Below, in pieces: positions 10,948-24,149 of a DNA stretch of 64,000 nucleotides. This stretch comes from Hemerocallis citrina. Its lineage: Eukaryota; Streptophyta; Magnoliopsida; Asparagales; Asphodelaceae. A program made the position numbers and the translations under genes. Each line of letters starts with the position of its first letter. Positions within the stretch are counted from its first letter, which is position 1. The notes below the pieces were generated by a model, which worked only from the letters and a program-made list of their open reading frames with translations, made no database searches and was not told the DNA's origin. Where the stretch lies: assembly GCA_017893485.1 (NCBI GenBank), contig JACEHZ010000372.1:1730001-1794000 (forward strand), given 5' to 3'.

Positions 10948-11060
10948 ATCTTAAAGCAAAATTTTCCCTCTATCCTAACAGTTTTTTGTGAAGATTCTTT
11001 ACAGGTTCTGTTATCATTTCGGAAAAATAACTAACAGTTATATTTTAACTGTTTCAGAAC

Positions 11061-14000
11061 ATGGAAAACACACAGATCGAAAGTGTCAATGGGCTCATCA
11101 GTGCCGAAACACCAGTGACTCAAAATGTGACTGGACAATCGGTTGCGGCACATTCGGTCGTTCTGCCCACATATATTATTGTGGGAGAAAAACCAGAGAA
11201 GTTCAATGGAACTGGATTCAAGAAGTGGCAGGAGAAGATGCAGTTCTACCTGACCACCTTGAAGCTGGACAGGTTTCTCACTAAATCTGCCCTTATGTTG
11301 GCACCAATAGATGCACACTCCGTTGCTGCGGTTGATGCATGGACTCAGGTTGACTATCTCTGCAGAAACTACATCCTGAATGGCTTGGTAGACCCGTTGT
11401 ACAATGTCTACTGCGTCTTCAAGACGTCCAAACTCCTGTGGGGGTCTTTGGAGAAGAAGTACAAAACAGAAGATGCCGGGTCCAAGAAGTTTGTAGTCAG
11501 CAAATTTCTGGACTACAAAATGGTTGACTCGAAAACAGTTGTGAGTCAAATCCAGGAACTGCATGTGATAATGCATGAAATCGCTGCAAAGAACATGACG
11601 CTGTGCGAACCATTCCAGGTTGCAGCGTTCATCGAGAAGCTTCCACCTGGATGGAAAGACTTCAAGAACTATCTCAAGCACAAGCAAAACGAGATGTCAC
11701 TTGAAGACCTCATTGTTAGGTTGTGTATCGAAGAGGAGAATCATAAGGCTGACAGGTTCTATAGAAATTAGTCCATAGAAAAGGTAAATATGGTGGAGCA
11801 TGAACAGAAAGGCAAAAAGAGAAAGTTCTTGCCACAGGCCTCGAACAAAAATCCCACAGCAAAAAGGTTTGCTGAAAAATGCCACAAGTGTGGTAAGCTG
11901 GGCCACAGAATTTCTGAATGCCACAGCAAGGACAACAACCGTGCTGGAACTGGACATGCAAAAGGGAATGACAGATCCCATGCACACATAGCTGAGAACT
12001 TGTCCACCGAGCTCTCTGATCTGGACCTGTGTGTTGTTGTATCAGAGGTGAATCTGGTGGGGAGCAATCCTTGAGAGTGGTGGTACGACACTGGGGCCAC
12101 CAAGCACATCTGCTAGGACCAGGAGATGTTCACTTCATACCAGAAGTGTAACAAGGATGAACAGCTGTTCATGGATAATTCTTCCACCTCCAAAATTGCA
12201 GGAACGGGAAAGATAGTGCTGAAAATAACTTCAGGAAAGGAACTAACACTCACAAATGTGTTGCATGTTCCAGATATTAGAAATAACTTGGTATCAGGAT
12301 CTTTGCTAAGGAAGAATAGATTTGAGGTTGTTCTTACTTCTGATAATTTGGTATTGTCTAAAAATGGGGTGTACTTGGGTAAAGGATATGTAAAGGATGG
12401 ACTGTTCAAGTTTAATGTAATGACAGTCATCTCTAAAACTATTGTTCCTGTTATTCCCAAAGTTAATGAAATTACTCCTATTGCCTATGTTGTTGAGTCT
12501 TCTTCTATTTGGTATGAAAGACTAAGCCATATTAATGTCAATTCTATGCGTAGATTAATTAACATGAATTTGCTACCAAAATTTAAGGTAGACAACTCCG
12601 AAAAATGTGAAGTTTGCACGGAGGCCAAACTCACTAAAACTCCATCACGTTCTGTAGAAAGAAACACAGAAATACTAGGTCTAATTCATACGGATCTGTG
12701 TGATTTTAAATACGTGCAGATCAGAGGTGGCAAAAAGTACTTTGTGACATTCAGAGACAATTGCACAAAATTCTGTTATGTATACTTGTTATATAGCGAA
12801 AATGAGGCTTTGGATAAATTCAAAGAATATAAGCTTGAGGTTGAGAATCAACTTGGCAAAACAATTAAAATCGTTAGGGGTGATAGATGAGGAGAATATG
12901 ATGCACAATTTAATATGTTCTGCTCTGAACATGAAATAGTACATCAGACAACTACTCCTTAATCACCTGAATCAAACGGTACTTCCGAGCACAAGAACCG
13001 AACTCTAAAGGAGATGATGAATGCCTTGTTGTTGAATTCTGGCTTACCCCAAAATATGTAGGAAAAGCGTTTCTAACTGCCAACTACATTCTCAATAAAA
13101 TACCTTACAAGAAAACTGGCAAGCCACCGTACGAACTGTGGAAAGGTAACGTACCTTCGTATAAATACCTCAAAGTGTGTGGGTGTCTAGCAAAAGTGGA
13201 AGTACCTAATCCAAAACAGGTCACCATAGGACCTAAGACAATTGATTGCATATTCATAGGCTATGCACACAACAGTAGTGCATATCGGTTCTTGGTATAT
13301 AAATCAGATATACCGGATATCCATGTGAATACAATAATGGAATCAAGGAATGCTTTTCTCTTTGAACACGTGTTTCCATGCAAAGACACTACGTATCCCA
13401 AACGTACATGTGAACAAGGAAATGCAAGCACTTCGGTTGATGAACCAAAACATGATAATGATGAGCCTAGACGTGGTAAACGGGCTAGAACATCAAAGTC
13501 ATTTGGTCCTGACTTTGTAACGGCCTTTCCGTTAGAGAATGAGCCAAGAATATTCAAGGAAGCCATGTCTACGCCTGATGCTCCTATGTGGAAGGAAGCA
13601 ATCAATAGTGAAATAGACTCCATTATGCAAAATCATACTTGGGAGTTGGTCGATTTGCCTTCTGGGTGTAAAGCTCTAGGATGCAAATGAATTTTCAAAC
13701 AAAAATTGAAACCAGATGGTTTAATAAAGAAACATAAGGCGAGACTTGTGATACAAGGATTTAGGCAAAAGGAAGGTCTAGACTTCTTTGATACATATTC
13801 CCTGGTTACAAGAATAACTTCCATAAGAATGTTGATAGTTATTGCAGCTCCACGTAACCTAGAAATACATCAAATAGATGTTAAAACTACATTTCTAAAT
13901 GATGATTTAGAAGAAAAAATATACATGAAACAACCTGAGGGTTATGTAGTTTCTGGACAAGAAAACAAGGTGTGCAGGCTTGTAAAATCTCTATACGGAC

Positions 14001-15045
14001 TGAAACAAGCTCTAAAGTAATAGCATGCAAAATTTGATAATGTTATGATGTCAAATGGTTTCAAAATAAATGAATGTGATAAGTGTATCTATATCAAAGA
14101 TACTCCAAATAGATACATTCTGGTGTGTTTGTATGTAGATGACATGCTCATTATTGGGAGCAATAACAACATCATCAAACAAACTAAGAACATGCGTAGT
14201 GGTAAGTTTGATATGAAAGATTTGGGAGTTAAAGACGTCATACTAGGAATCAAAGTTTCCAGGACGTCTGAAAGAATTACTTTGTCTCAAGCTCATTATG
14301 CTGAGAAAGTACTTGAAAGGTTCAAGAATTACTCGAATGGGACTAACAGCATATCACAACTGGAATATGCACGTGTAATAGGTAGTCTGATATACTAAAT
14401 AAATTGTACAAGATCGGACCTAGCACATTCAGTAAATGTACTGAGCTGCTACACAAGTAATCCAGGATGAAGTCACTGGAAAGAAATAACTAGAGTATTG
14501 AACTAGTTGCGACATACTCAGAGTTATGTGCTGCATTACACCAGATATCCAGCAGTACTAGAAGGCTACAGTGATGCTAACTGGATATCGGACTCCAAAA
14601 ACTCAAAATCTAAAAGTGGTATGTCTTCACACTTGGTGGTGCAGCTGTGTCATGGAAATCCTCTAAACAAACGTTATTGGCCAAATCCACTATGGAATCT
14701 AAGTTTATTGCTTTAGACAAAGCGACAGAGAAAGCAGAATGGCTTCGGAACTTTTCAGAGGATATCACTATGTGGGACAAACCAGTGCCTGCTTTATGTG
14801 TACACTGTGACAGCCAATCGGCTATAGCACGGGCACTGAGCTGTATGTATAATGGTAAGTCTCGTCATATCAGAAGGCGACACAAAACCATTAGACAACT
14901 GTTCTCAAATGGAGTAATCTCTATTGAGTATATAAAATCGGCCAACAACCTAGCGGATCCATTTACTAAAGGTTTGTCGCGAGAGCAAGTTGTGAGATTA
15001 TCAAGAGGAATGGGTTTAAAGCCTATGACGAAAGAGGATACTTGA
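11061..15045 (+). pseudogene. Copia B gag-pol remnant
   Basis: Gag starts at ATG 11061 and reads to a stop at 11771 (UBN2-type capsid; FNGTGFKKWQEKM near residue 50). 11790-12074, same frame, carries a CCHC knuckle (CHKCGKLGHRISEC). Protease WYDTGATKHIC follows at about 12080, interrupted by a stop at each side. 12126-12890 holds the zinc module and first integrase half (IHTDL; stop inside the RGDR-GEY motif). 13175-13690 holds the integrase tail and start of RT, in a new frame. 13706-14020 and 14045-14398 hold RT with YVDDM. 14507-15045 holds RNase H, with another frame change. At least five stops replace conserved Trp or Gln codons. Confidence 0.93.
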
Positions 15046-15641
15046 TGGAAACCCTACCTAGGAATTGGAGATCCCAAGATCTAGGTTCAAGGGGACAACT
15101 AAATCTTGTTGAATCAACGGGAGTACTGAGAGATTAAAATCTCATACCCACTCTTAGGATGATAAAACAGTGCTGCCTGCAAAGAGTTAGGATAAGCTTG
15201 GCTTTTAATGATTCCCATATCTTTGAAATAAAAGTGGGGTATGGCAGGATACTCTTTCTGGGCAATCACCTTATGAGTATGAAATGAGGCCGTTTCTAGG
15301 AGAATGAAGAGAGGCTACATTCTCCAAGTTCACTCACGATTAACCAGGGTTGTTCAAGGCCAAATTAATACAACAAGAGAACCTAGTTTTGTGAGGAGAT
15401 GAAACTGTGTGATAGTTACTGTCTAGCTTCACATCAAAGCCCGGGTAGTTCAAGACATCATGTTCACTACCTGGTCAAGTGAATCCGATGGCTACTCACT
15501 AAGGGTTATTCAAAGTTGAAAAATTACTACCATTCCTGATGCAGTGATTTTCCAATTGTATTCTCAGAGTCTTTTTCTGTCATGTGTCTTTCTATCGTGT
15601 CTGTATTACATGGTCTGGTCATTTTCATTCATGTGGGGGAT

Positions 15642-16568
15642 TGTTGGAAAACATTTTTGCATATTTTTCGGGCCGGATTCCAGTGGGCTCCGGCCACCGG
15701 CGGCGCCGAAAATTGATTGAATCATGTTCCTCTTGTCGAATACTATTTCGTGATGTACTAATGTGCCAAAAACGAATTCCGTATGAATGAGAAATGTTGG
15801 TCCAAAGTTGGGTACTCGATATGTACTAATTTGGATATTTGGAGAAAATGGATAGTCCCATATCGGAAATGGGGAAAGTTTTCTCTAGTATATATACTAA
15901 AAAAAAGGGACTAAAGGGCGTTGCCCGGGGGTTACCACAAACGTGTAGTGGAGAGAGGACTTAGCAAAAATGACAAACACACACACGCCCGGCCCACCCC
16001 GGCTTCGGCTTGGCTTGGCTTGGCTTGGCTTGGTTTGGTCTGATCTGGCTTGGCTTGGCTCTGACCTATTTTTTTCCCCCAGTATACTGTTGAGGCTTTT
16101 CAACTTCAGTAACTGGTACCATTAGTCTGTAACAGCAGAGTAATGACTCATCAGTTAGGTCTTTGAACCATTACTCAGCTGTTACAGAGTAATGGACCTT
16201 TCAGTTGCTCTCAATCTCTTATAAAATCAGTCCATTTTGTCTGCCAGTTAGATAGTTCTGAAAAAACCAGTCCGAACTTTCTTCTTCTTCTTCCTCTCTG
16301 AGTCAGTACTGAGAATACAACACTACTCCAGTTCGATCAGATCTCTGAAGTTAGGGTGCTGCTCTTTAGGGAAGGGTAATACAATTATATCCTGGGAGGC
16401 AATTCGTCAACCACCGTCACACTACAGGGCGAAATTTGCTTTAAGGACAGAGTTATTCAAATCTAGACTGTGTATTGTATTGTATGGTTTGTTATTTAAT
16501 TTCCTGTAATTGTAACTCTTCGTAATTATTGTTAGCATTTTCTGTTTTATGAAATTCATGTTCTAACA
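15642..16568 (+). repeat. 3' LTR of copia B with insertion
   Basis: About 927 bp. Relative to the 5' LTR it has about 110 bp of extra sequence (about 15886-15997, containing CCCGGGGGTTACC and an ACACAC run). A TTGGC pentamer run (about 16005-16060) also replaces the short GGCTCC stretch of the 5' LTR. The two U3 hairpins and the TATA box are retained. Confidence 0.88.
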
Positions 16569-16573
16569 ATAAT

Positions 16574-17608
16574 CACTGAAACATAAATCCAATATAGGTT
16601 TGGAGTAGGAAATAAAGTATGTATAGCATTTCTCATATTATTATGAGTAGCAATGATATCAGGTTGGGTCAGATCGTATCGGGTCCTTCACTATCCGGAC
16701 CAGTGAGAACCGGGTCTGGTTGTGGGTTTAGGTCCTATAAAAAAGATTCCTACCCATTCGGGTAGGAGCGGGTGCGTGAGCGGCGACCGAAGGCGGTTAG
16801 CGGATGATTTTGAATCGAGGAGAGAAGAAGAAGGCATGAGTTTTGGGTTTGAAATAGGAGGATTTAGAATTGAGGAGGAAGGAGGGAATGGATGATGGCA
16901 ATATATTTATTTTTATGTTTATTTTTATTTTTTTAAACGGGTTCGGGTCCGGGTCGGATCTATTTTGAGCAGACTTGAACCCGGACTCGAAAGTACAACG
17001 GGTCATGTTTTATGATCCAGACCCGGATTCGTATTGACCCGATCAGTCCGATCTAATATTGAGTCTGGGTCAGGTCTAGTCTGGATCAGGTTCGGGTGTC
17101 AGGTATTTATGTCAGTGCTAATTATGAGATTGCTCTTGGCATCTTAGGAATGAGATTGGTACATGCTTTTATTCATGCTACAGGCAAAATTAAAGAATGT
17201 ACTCTATTTTTTCTTTTGCTGTGTTTGATGATATAGGCATAGATTTATATATTCTCATATAATTGTATAATTAATATTGTGTATAATATTGTATACACGC
17301 ATCTATCATTGAGTAGTGGACCTTATAAAAGTTTACCCGTTATGAGTGCGGCTTGCCCGATAAACGGTATTGTGTTATATATGTCGCCTCAAAGCTGTAT
17401 GCTAGATATCTTGAATAGTTAAAATATTATGCTTTTGGCAAAATAATAGCTATCATCTTTTATTATTAAGCAAACTCTAATTTCATGTTCTCGATTCAAT
17501 ATGCTGAACCTTAAAAAACCAAGAGGCAGCTCTCTTCTAATTAATGGAACGGATGTGAATGCAGAGTTTCCTTACAAACCACATCATGGAGCTTCTCCAA
17601 TTAATTTA
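16574..17608. other. Non-coding region right of copia B
   Basis: No gene recognised. 16660-17110 is rich in GGGTC/GACCC motifs in both orientations (GGGTCCGGGTCGGATC and its inverse), suggesting a degraded inverted-repeat element. The rest is AT-rich with no recognisable structure. Confidence 0.5.
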
Positions 17609-17993
17609 GGGCATTTTTGGTTAGTTGTAAAACATTTACAAACTAGAAAGATTACTCTGGAGAGAAAAAATATATGAAAATGAATTCTAAAAAAGTGATT
17701 TGTTTGGAATAAAAAGGAGAGAGAACGAAAATTAATGTAAAGGATTAGGTGAAATAATTTTATTGAATAAAGTAAAAAGGTAGAAGAGAAATAATTTTTA
17801 ATTCGTTACGATAGCACTATAGGGCACTTCGGGTGAGTTCAACCGTTTTTTTTTTATAATTTCTTTTGGAGTTACTGTAGCTCTGCAGTAGGAAAATATT
17901 TCCAATCAAATCCAGCGCAACCAAACTGCTGTTGAAATTGATTTTGGTGGATTTCAGTTCAGAAAATTTATTTCATGGCAATCAAACATGCCC
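17609..17993. mobile_element. Tourist-like (PIF/Harbinger) MITE
   Basis: Terminal inverted repeats GGGCATTTTTGGTTAG and (inverted) GGGCATGTTTGATTGCC are flanked by a 3-bp TTA duplication (17606-17608 and 17994-17996). Length is 385 bp with no coding capacity. The TTA duplication and GGGCATGTTTGG-type ends are typical of Tourist MITEs. Confidence 0.7.
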
Positions 17994-18497
17994 TTAGTGG
18001 ATGAGTTTGGTAAGAACTGAGCAGTTGCAAGCTACACAACTTTATCTTTTGAGAGCGTAACATCGTGAAGTTGAAGACAACAATCAACTTGCAAACCCAA
18101 ACCATGCATTCCCAAATGATATGATATGGACCATCCACCTGAATTCAACGAGCTAGCTCAAATCTTGACCACATATACTAAACCCTAAACCATATCAAAT
18201 GTTCGCTTAAACTATATAAAATATAAAATCTTCTCATGGGCCGCTCTTTTTATGTTCGACTTTTTTCTCAATAGGGAAAAGGCTGATCACTTGACCCAAG
18301 CGGAACTACCGCAACACTCAACTAATAATTGTTGTCGGTGTGGAGTGTGAAGGGACCTAAATTCTACATACAGACTATTTGTCCTCTTTCTAGTGAAATG
18401 AGCTGTAGGCATTTGCGTACACGTATAAGCCAGCAGAGTGACATACAATCCACATAAGATAAGAGGATCGATATAATGCACACAATATATATATAGA

Positions 18498-18848
18498 GGC
18501 CCTTTCGTTGTGCACTTTCCTCCGTGCGTACTCAATATAAACTTTTTACACGAAATGCACATGGATGATCTGAACCGTTCATATTAATCTACACGTCTAA
18601 ATTAGTTTAAATATGTAAAATCAAGTCATTTGGAATTCATTTGTCCATGCATCATGTCATTATAAAAAAAACTGATATTTAGCCATACAATTTTGTAACA
18701 CTTCAATGGATGGACAAATGAATTCCAAATAACTTGATTTTATATATTTAGACTATTTAGACGTGCAAATTAATGTGAACGATTCGGATTATCCACATGC
18801 ATTCCGTGTAAAAAATTCACACGGAAGGTAGTGCACAACGAAAGGACC
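18498..18848. mobile_element. Fold-back MITE (about 350 bp)
   Basis: The left end begins GGCCCTTTCGTTGTGCACT and the right end is its near-perfect complement. The two halves pair for most of their length through the shared blocks GTTCA-ATTAAT, CACGTCTAAAT and GGAATTCATTTGTCCAT. No clear target duplication. A second, partial copy follows at 18914-19110. Confidence 0.75.
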
Positions 18849-18913
<65 letters not shown>

Positions 18914-18914
18914 A
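18849..18914. repeat. (CT)n(TA)n microsatellite
   Basis: A CT run of about 48 bp followed by a TA run, lying between the two fold-back MITE copies. Confidence 0.93.
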
Positions 18915-19110
18915 GTTATTTGAAATTTATTTGCCCATAAATTAAAGTGTTACAAAATTGTATGACTGAATATCTTTTTTTATAACGACCTGATGAATGG
19001 ACAAATAAATTTCAAATAACTTGATTTTACATAATTAGACTAATTTAAATGTGTAGATTAATGTGAACAGTTCAGATCGTCGATACGAAAGCTGAGTGCA
19101 TACGAAGTAC
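18914..19110. mobile_element. Partial second copy of the fold-back MITE
   Basis: It shares AGTTATTTGAAATTTATTTG, TGTTACAAAATTGTATG, ATGGACAAAT and GTGTAGATTAATGTGAAC blocks with the inner parts of 18498-18848, in the same inverted arrangement, but lacks the outer ends. Confidence 0.65.
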
Positions 19111-19356
19111 AGACCATGACTAGTGCAGAACGGATGATTTGTCAATATCTTTACTATTTTAATGGGAGAGTTGGAGTTTGTAACCAAACAAACCCTAACT
19201 TTGTAACTAAACAAACCCATGCAATACTCATCAAAACTAAATCCCACAATATATATGTGCACCGCATGTGTCACTCAAATCAAAACATTCAAATATAAAC
19301 TATTTATTTTTTTATTCAATAAATATATTCATTTAATTTAATGACTATACTTTTAA

Positions 19357-19388
19357 TTGACGTGCATCGCACGTACATTATACTAGTT
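19357..19388 (+). mobile_element. Helitron-like 3' terminus
   Basis: The hairpin ACGTGCATCGCACGT is followed by ACATTATACTAG and then TT. It fits the Helitron 3' rule (hairpin, then CTAG, next base T). The 5' end was not located. Confidence 0.5.
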
Positions 19389-20082
19389 AAATTAAGAGAA
19401 GGACTTCACATACCTCAAATTTTACCCCCAAACATACCCGAATTTTTTCCCAAAATGACCCTTTTTATGAAAGTTTTTGTAATATCCCGGATGGATATTA
19501 CCGTATATAAATTATTATTTTATTATTATTTTATTATTATTTTGCTTTAATTTCAAAATTAGAATTATTTTAGTGATTTTCACCCGGTTTGTTCATAGAC
19601 AATATCTGTATCCAGATATCGGTCAGTATATATCCGTATTGTATCAAATTGATACCGTGATCTTCCGAACTAATAATAAAATTTATTTTATTATTATTTC
19701 CAAGATTTAATTATTTTATACGGATTATGCGAAGATTTTCCGGTATACGGACATATATGCGCACGAACGAGTAGTATGTCGATTAGTGCATTATACGAAT
19801 TGTGTGTTGTGTATCTTTGGACTAGGTATTTATCTTGTTATAACAACCTAATTAGAGGATTAGGGTTTGATTAGGAGGCTTAATCTAGGGTTTTTGTATG
19901 CATAAGAAGACTAAGTAAAAATCCTTACTAGAAAACATCTCTCCCACATCAACCTCCACCACATAACACCTCCCTCCACCTCACCCTATTTTTCCTAGGA
20001 GTATGGCCGGCCCCATTTTTATGGGAGGGCTTTTGTGCATTTTTTGGTGTGCACATTTGCACTTTCCCCCATTCTCTCCACC

Positions 20083-20090
20083 TATAAATA
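20083..20090 (+). promoter_or_regulatory. TATA box of the solo LTR
   Basis: TATAAATA follows a pyrimidine-rich stretch and precedes a short CT-rich then purine-rich leader. This is the only good TATA box in the 5.8-kb insertion and probably marks its U3/R boundary. Confidence 0.5.
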
Positions 20091-20292
20091 ACCCTTCATT
20101 CTCCTCCTTCTCTCATTTTAGAAAAACAAAAGAAAGAAAGAAAGAAGGAAAGGAAAAGAAAGAGAGAACAAATAACTTGAGAGTTTTGTTTTGTAGGGTT
20201 CTTAGAAGAATTCTAAAAAGCTTGGGGGAAGGAGAAGGTAGCTAGCAAGTTCTTCCACCAAAGTTAGATAAGGTGGGGGTTTCTTCACTTTG

Positions 20293-20338
20293 ATTCTTTG
20301 TTTGTTTGTTTGTTTGTTTGTTTGTTGTTTGTTGTTTG
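20293..20338. repeat. (TTTG)n microsatellite
   Basis: Tetranucleotide run in the solo LTR. A hydrophobic open frame across it is an artefact. Confidence 0.9.
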
Positions 20339-20669
20339 ACTTCTTCTTCTACCTTCTTGTTTTGTTTTATTTTTTTTGGGTTGTTCTTATGGATGAGGGT
20401 GTGTATGTTGTAGTAAATAAAAGTAGTAAAGTAGTAGTAGTAACTAATAAATTTATAAAGATCATAGCTTTATTATTGAAGTTGTTGTTTGTATGTTATT
20501 GGACTAAAGAAATTCACATATTGCATAATGTTGGACATACAACCATGGTTGGTTGTAGGACTTGATTCACATAAGCATATGAACATTCATTTTACAACCA
20601 TTGTGGGTTGTAGGACTCTTTATGAAACTTGGACTAATAAGAACATAAGTTCTAATAAAAAGATATTTC

Positions 20670-21100
20670 CTTGTAAACACTAGTTGTAGAATTAATTAAA
20701 AAGATCTTTCTTTTATTTTTAATCACTAGTTGTAATTAATTAAAAAGATCTTTCTTTTATTTTAATCACTAGTTGTAATTAACTAAAAAGATCTTTCTTT
20801 TATTTTTAATCACTAGTTGTAATTAATTAAAAAGATCTTTCTTTTATCACTAGTTGTAATTAATTAAAAAGATCTTTCTTTCATTTTTAATCACTAGTTG
20901 TAGTTAATTAAAAAGACCTTTCTTTTTATTTTAAGCACTAGTTGTAGCTAATTAAAAAGATCTTTTCTTTTATTCTAATCACTAGTTGTAGTTAATTAAA
21001 AAGATCTTCTCTTTTTATTTTGATCACTAGTTGTAGAAATGATAAAAAGATCTTCCTTTTCTTTTAATCACTAGTTGTAGTTAATTAAAGAGATCTTTCT
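20670..21100. repeat. Tandem array, about 45-bp unit, about 10 copies
   Basis: The unit contains CACTAGTTGTA, ATTAATTAAAAAGATC and TTTCTTTTATTTTTAA. Copies vary by small indels. The array lies in the transcribed side of the solo LTR. Confidence 0.9.
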
Positions 21101-21389
21101 TTTGTAAAGTAAAGTAAAAGAAATAAATAAAAAAAAAATCTTTTCTTTATCACTAGTAATAAATAAGATTAGTAAGCAACTAAGTAGTAGTAAGCTAAAA
21201 TAATAAGTAGTAGTATGTAATAAATGAAGTAGTAGTAGCATGTATGTAATTAATAAGGTAGTAGTATGTTTATGTCCATAAAGTAGTAGTAGTAATAGAT
21301 AGTTGTATGTGGTGATTTTGTTGTGAATGAAGTAGTAGTAGTAGTAGATAATTGTGTGTTATGTCTTGATTAAAGTAGGAGTAGTAGTA

Positions 21390-22380
21390 GTAGTAAAATG
21401 TTGTAGGATTGCTTCTAAAAATATTTAGGAGCCATAATCCATGCTTAGTTAGTTGTAGGATTGCTTGTAAAAATATCCTACCATGTTTACCATGCTTAGT
21501 TAGTGGTAGCCTTGCTTCTAAAAATATTTAGAAGCCATAATCCATGCTTAGTTAGTTGTAGGATTGCTTGTAAAATATCCTACCATGTTTACCATGCTTA
21601 GTTAGTTGTAGCTTTGCTTCTAAAAATAATTAGAAGCCATATTCATGCTACTTATGTTGTAGGATCATTTTTAAAAATAATTACAAGCCATATTCATGCT
21701 ACTTATGTTGTAGGATCATTTCTAAAAATAATTAGAAGCCATAATCCATGCTTAGTTAGTTGTAGGATTGCTTGTAAAATATCCTACCATGTTTACCATG
21801 CTTAGTTAGTTGTAGCTTTGCTTCTAAAAAAATTAGAAGCCATATTCATGCTACTTATGTTGTAGGATCATTTCTAAAAATAATTAGAAGCCATAATCCA
21901 TGCTTAGTTAGTTGTAGGATTGCTTGTAAAATATCCTACCATGTTTACCATGCTTAGTTAGTTGTAGCTTTGCTTCTAAAAATAATTAGAAGCCATATTC
22001 ATGCTACTTATGTTGTAGGATCATTTCTAAAAATAATTAGAAACCATATTCATGCTACTTATGTTGTAGGATCATTTCTAAAAATAATTAGAAGCCATAT
22101 CCATGCTTTATGTTTAGGAGGTTGTAGGACTTTTGCTAAAAATATCCTACCATGATGCTATGCTTAATTAGTTGTAGGATGTTTATTAAAATTATCCCAT
22201 CATGCTTTATGTTTAGGATGTTGTAGGACTTTTGCTAAAAATATCCTACCATGATGCTATGCTTAATTAGTTGTAGGATGTTTATTAAAATTATCCCATC
22301 ATGCTTTATGTTTAGGATGTTGTAGGACTCATTCAAAAAAAATACCCATCATGTTTAGTAACTCACTTATGCTAGAATTT
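21390..22380. repeat. Tandem arrays with TTGTAGGAT core
   Basis: Two interleaved unit types. One is about 120-180 bp with TTAGTTAGTTGTAGGATTGC and ATATCCTACCATG. The other is about 55 bp with CATATTCATGCTACTTATG. From about 22110 they shift to a unit of about 110 bp with TTTAGGATGTTGTAGGAC. Similar degenerate units fade out by about 22930. Confidence 0.88.
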
Positions 22381-23389
22381 TGTAGGATTCATTCCTAAAG
22401 TTTCCTATCATGTTTAATAATTTATTTATGATTAGAATGTTGTAGGATTCATCCTAGGAATTTCCTACCATGTTTAGTAGTTATTTATGCTTAAGGAAGA
22501 TTCATGCTAGATAAGTGGTAGAAGAGTTGTATACCATGCTAATAAATTGTAGGTAAGAAATATACCATGCTAGTTTTTAATTATAGGCAAGATCTATGCC
22601 ATGCTAGCTTAATTGTAAGTAAGTTGTAGGTCATACTAGTTAGATTGTGAGTAAGTCGTATACCATGCTAAGTTATATGAACACTCATGTTTACATGGTA
22701 CCCATGCTTAGATGAGTGTTTGTTCATGTTATGTTAGTAGATGGTCATGACTTATGCTAAGTAAGTAGGTATCATGCTAATTATTAATCATGTTAAGTTA
22801 AGGATACCCATACTATGATGTTCATGCTTAGAGTAAAGAAACTACCCATGACTAGTTGTAGTGATTTATGTGGGGTTCTATACCATACTAGAGTAATACT
22901 TGCTTAGAATGTTGTAGGAGTAGTGTTAGGACTACCTACTATACCTTGGAGTATTGCTTAGTTGGGTGGTGGTGGTTGGTTATGATAAGTAGTAGGCTTC
23001 CATGCTCAATTTGTAACCTACGATTGACTATAGAGAATTTTATGTTTAAGGTCGTTAGTGATTTTCATGCTTGAGCTCAATGTAAGCATAAGCATTAATC
23101 ACATTCATACATAGGAATATCATGGTGGTTGTGTTATATGATTGATTGTCGTAGGAAGCTGCTTGTAATTGTATGCCATACTTAATGCGTTATAGGTTGA
23201 AGTAATAAGGATTGGGAAGACCACTAGTGATAGTTGGTCCGATAAAGGCCGTTAGGTCGCCTTCGGATCCTTCCTTAGTGGAATACCGACCATAGAATAT
23301 TAGTAGATTCTTCTGTTGCTTCTAACAATAGAAGATTAAGTTTGTTAATAAGCACGTTTGGTTGCTTCTAAGATTGATTACCTGTATGG

Positions 23390-23690
23390 TTGTTTGCACA
23401 CGGTCGTGCTCGTACGTGGCTCGACTGGCCCGTACGTAGCCGTGGGTCTCATACGTAGCTTAGTCGGCTCGTATGTAGGTTGTTGTCTCGTACGCGGCCC
23501 GACCGGCCCGTACGTAGCTGTCGGTCTCATACACGGTTTATTTGGCCGGTATGTACGCAGTTATCTCCTACGGGGCCCGCCTGGCTCGTAGGTAGTTATT
23601 GTGTCATACGTAGCTTGATGGGCTCGTATGTGGTTGTTACTCGTGTATAGCTTGTTAGCTAGTACACAGTTCGTTGTGCTCGTCTAGGGT
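23390..23690. repeat. Tandem array, about 60-bp CGTACG-rich unit
   Basis: Degenerate units of the type CTCGTACGTGGCTCGACTGG followed by CCCGTACGTAGC. This is the most GC-rich part of the solo LTR. Confidence 0.8.
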
Positions 23691-24149
23691 GATGTTACTA
23701 CCCTAAGGGCTATCGACCGTCAAGATATATGATTTCTACCCTAAGGAACTGTGGAGGAGTCACTCCTTGTGTACCGTCGAATTTTAACCAGGGTAGGTTA
23801 ATCGAGGACCGGAGCATAGACAGAATCCAAGTCTAGGGTAGCGGCATGCGTGTATATTCGCACAGCCAAAGTCTTGGATCGATGAGCCATGAACCAGATC
23901 CTGAGGGATTCTGGTAAGCCTAGGTTGAGCGGCCTAGTAGAGTTGTCTTGCGAAGCCTAATTTAAGGCCTAGCATGTTGTGTTATAATGTTGTCATTCCT
24001 AGGATCGTTCGAGTCAGGGACATCACTAGGATAGTGACTTACAAGGATCGGTTTACTTAAACCCTTTTGCCGGGAGAGAGGGGTCAGTCGTAGGGGGCCC
24101 CTTACACTAACTCGTCCCTTGAGGCAGATCATAGGTGGTGTACTGGGTT

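Larger units (their letters stand above)
10185..16568 (+). mobile_element. Copia B: Ty1/copia LTR retrotransposon
   Basis: Bounded by the 5-bp duplication ATAAT (10180-10184 and 16569-16573). The LTRs are 10185-10947 and 15642-16568. A polypurine tract (ATGTGGGGGA) precedes the 3' LTR. The internal region encodes gag, CCHC knuckle, protease, integrase, RT and RNase H in order, but with many nonsense codons and at least two frame changes. The sequence right after the 5' LTR does not match the initiator-Met site used by the other copias here, so the primer site is mutated or differs. Confidence 0.93.

Noticed and set aside
23358..23591. 77-aa frame with GPYVAVGLI repeats in the solo LTR
   Set aside because: The repeat pattern follows the 60-bp CGTACG tandem array; there is no family match.
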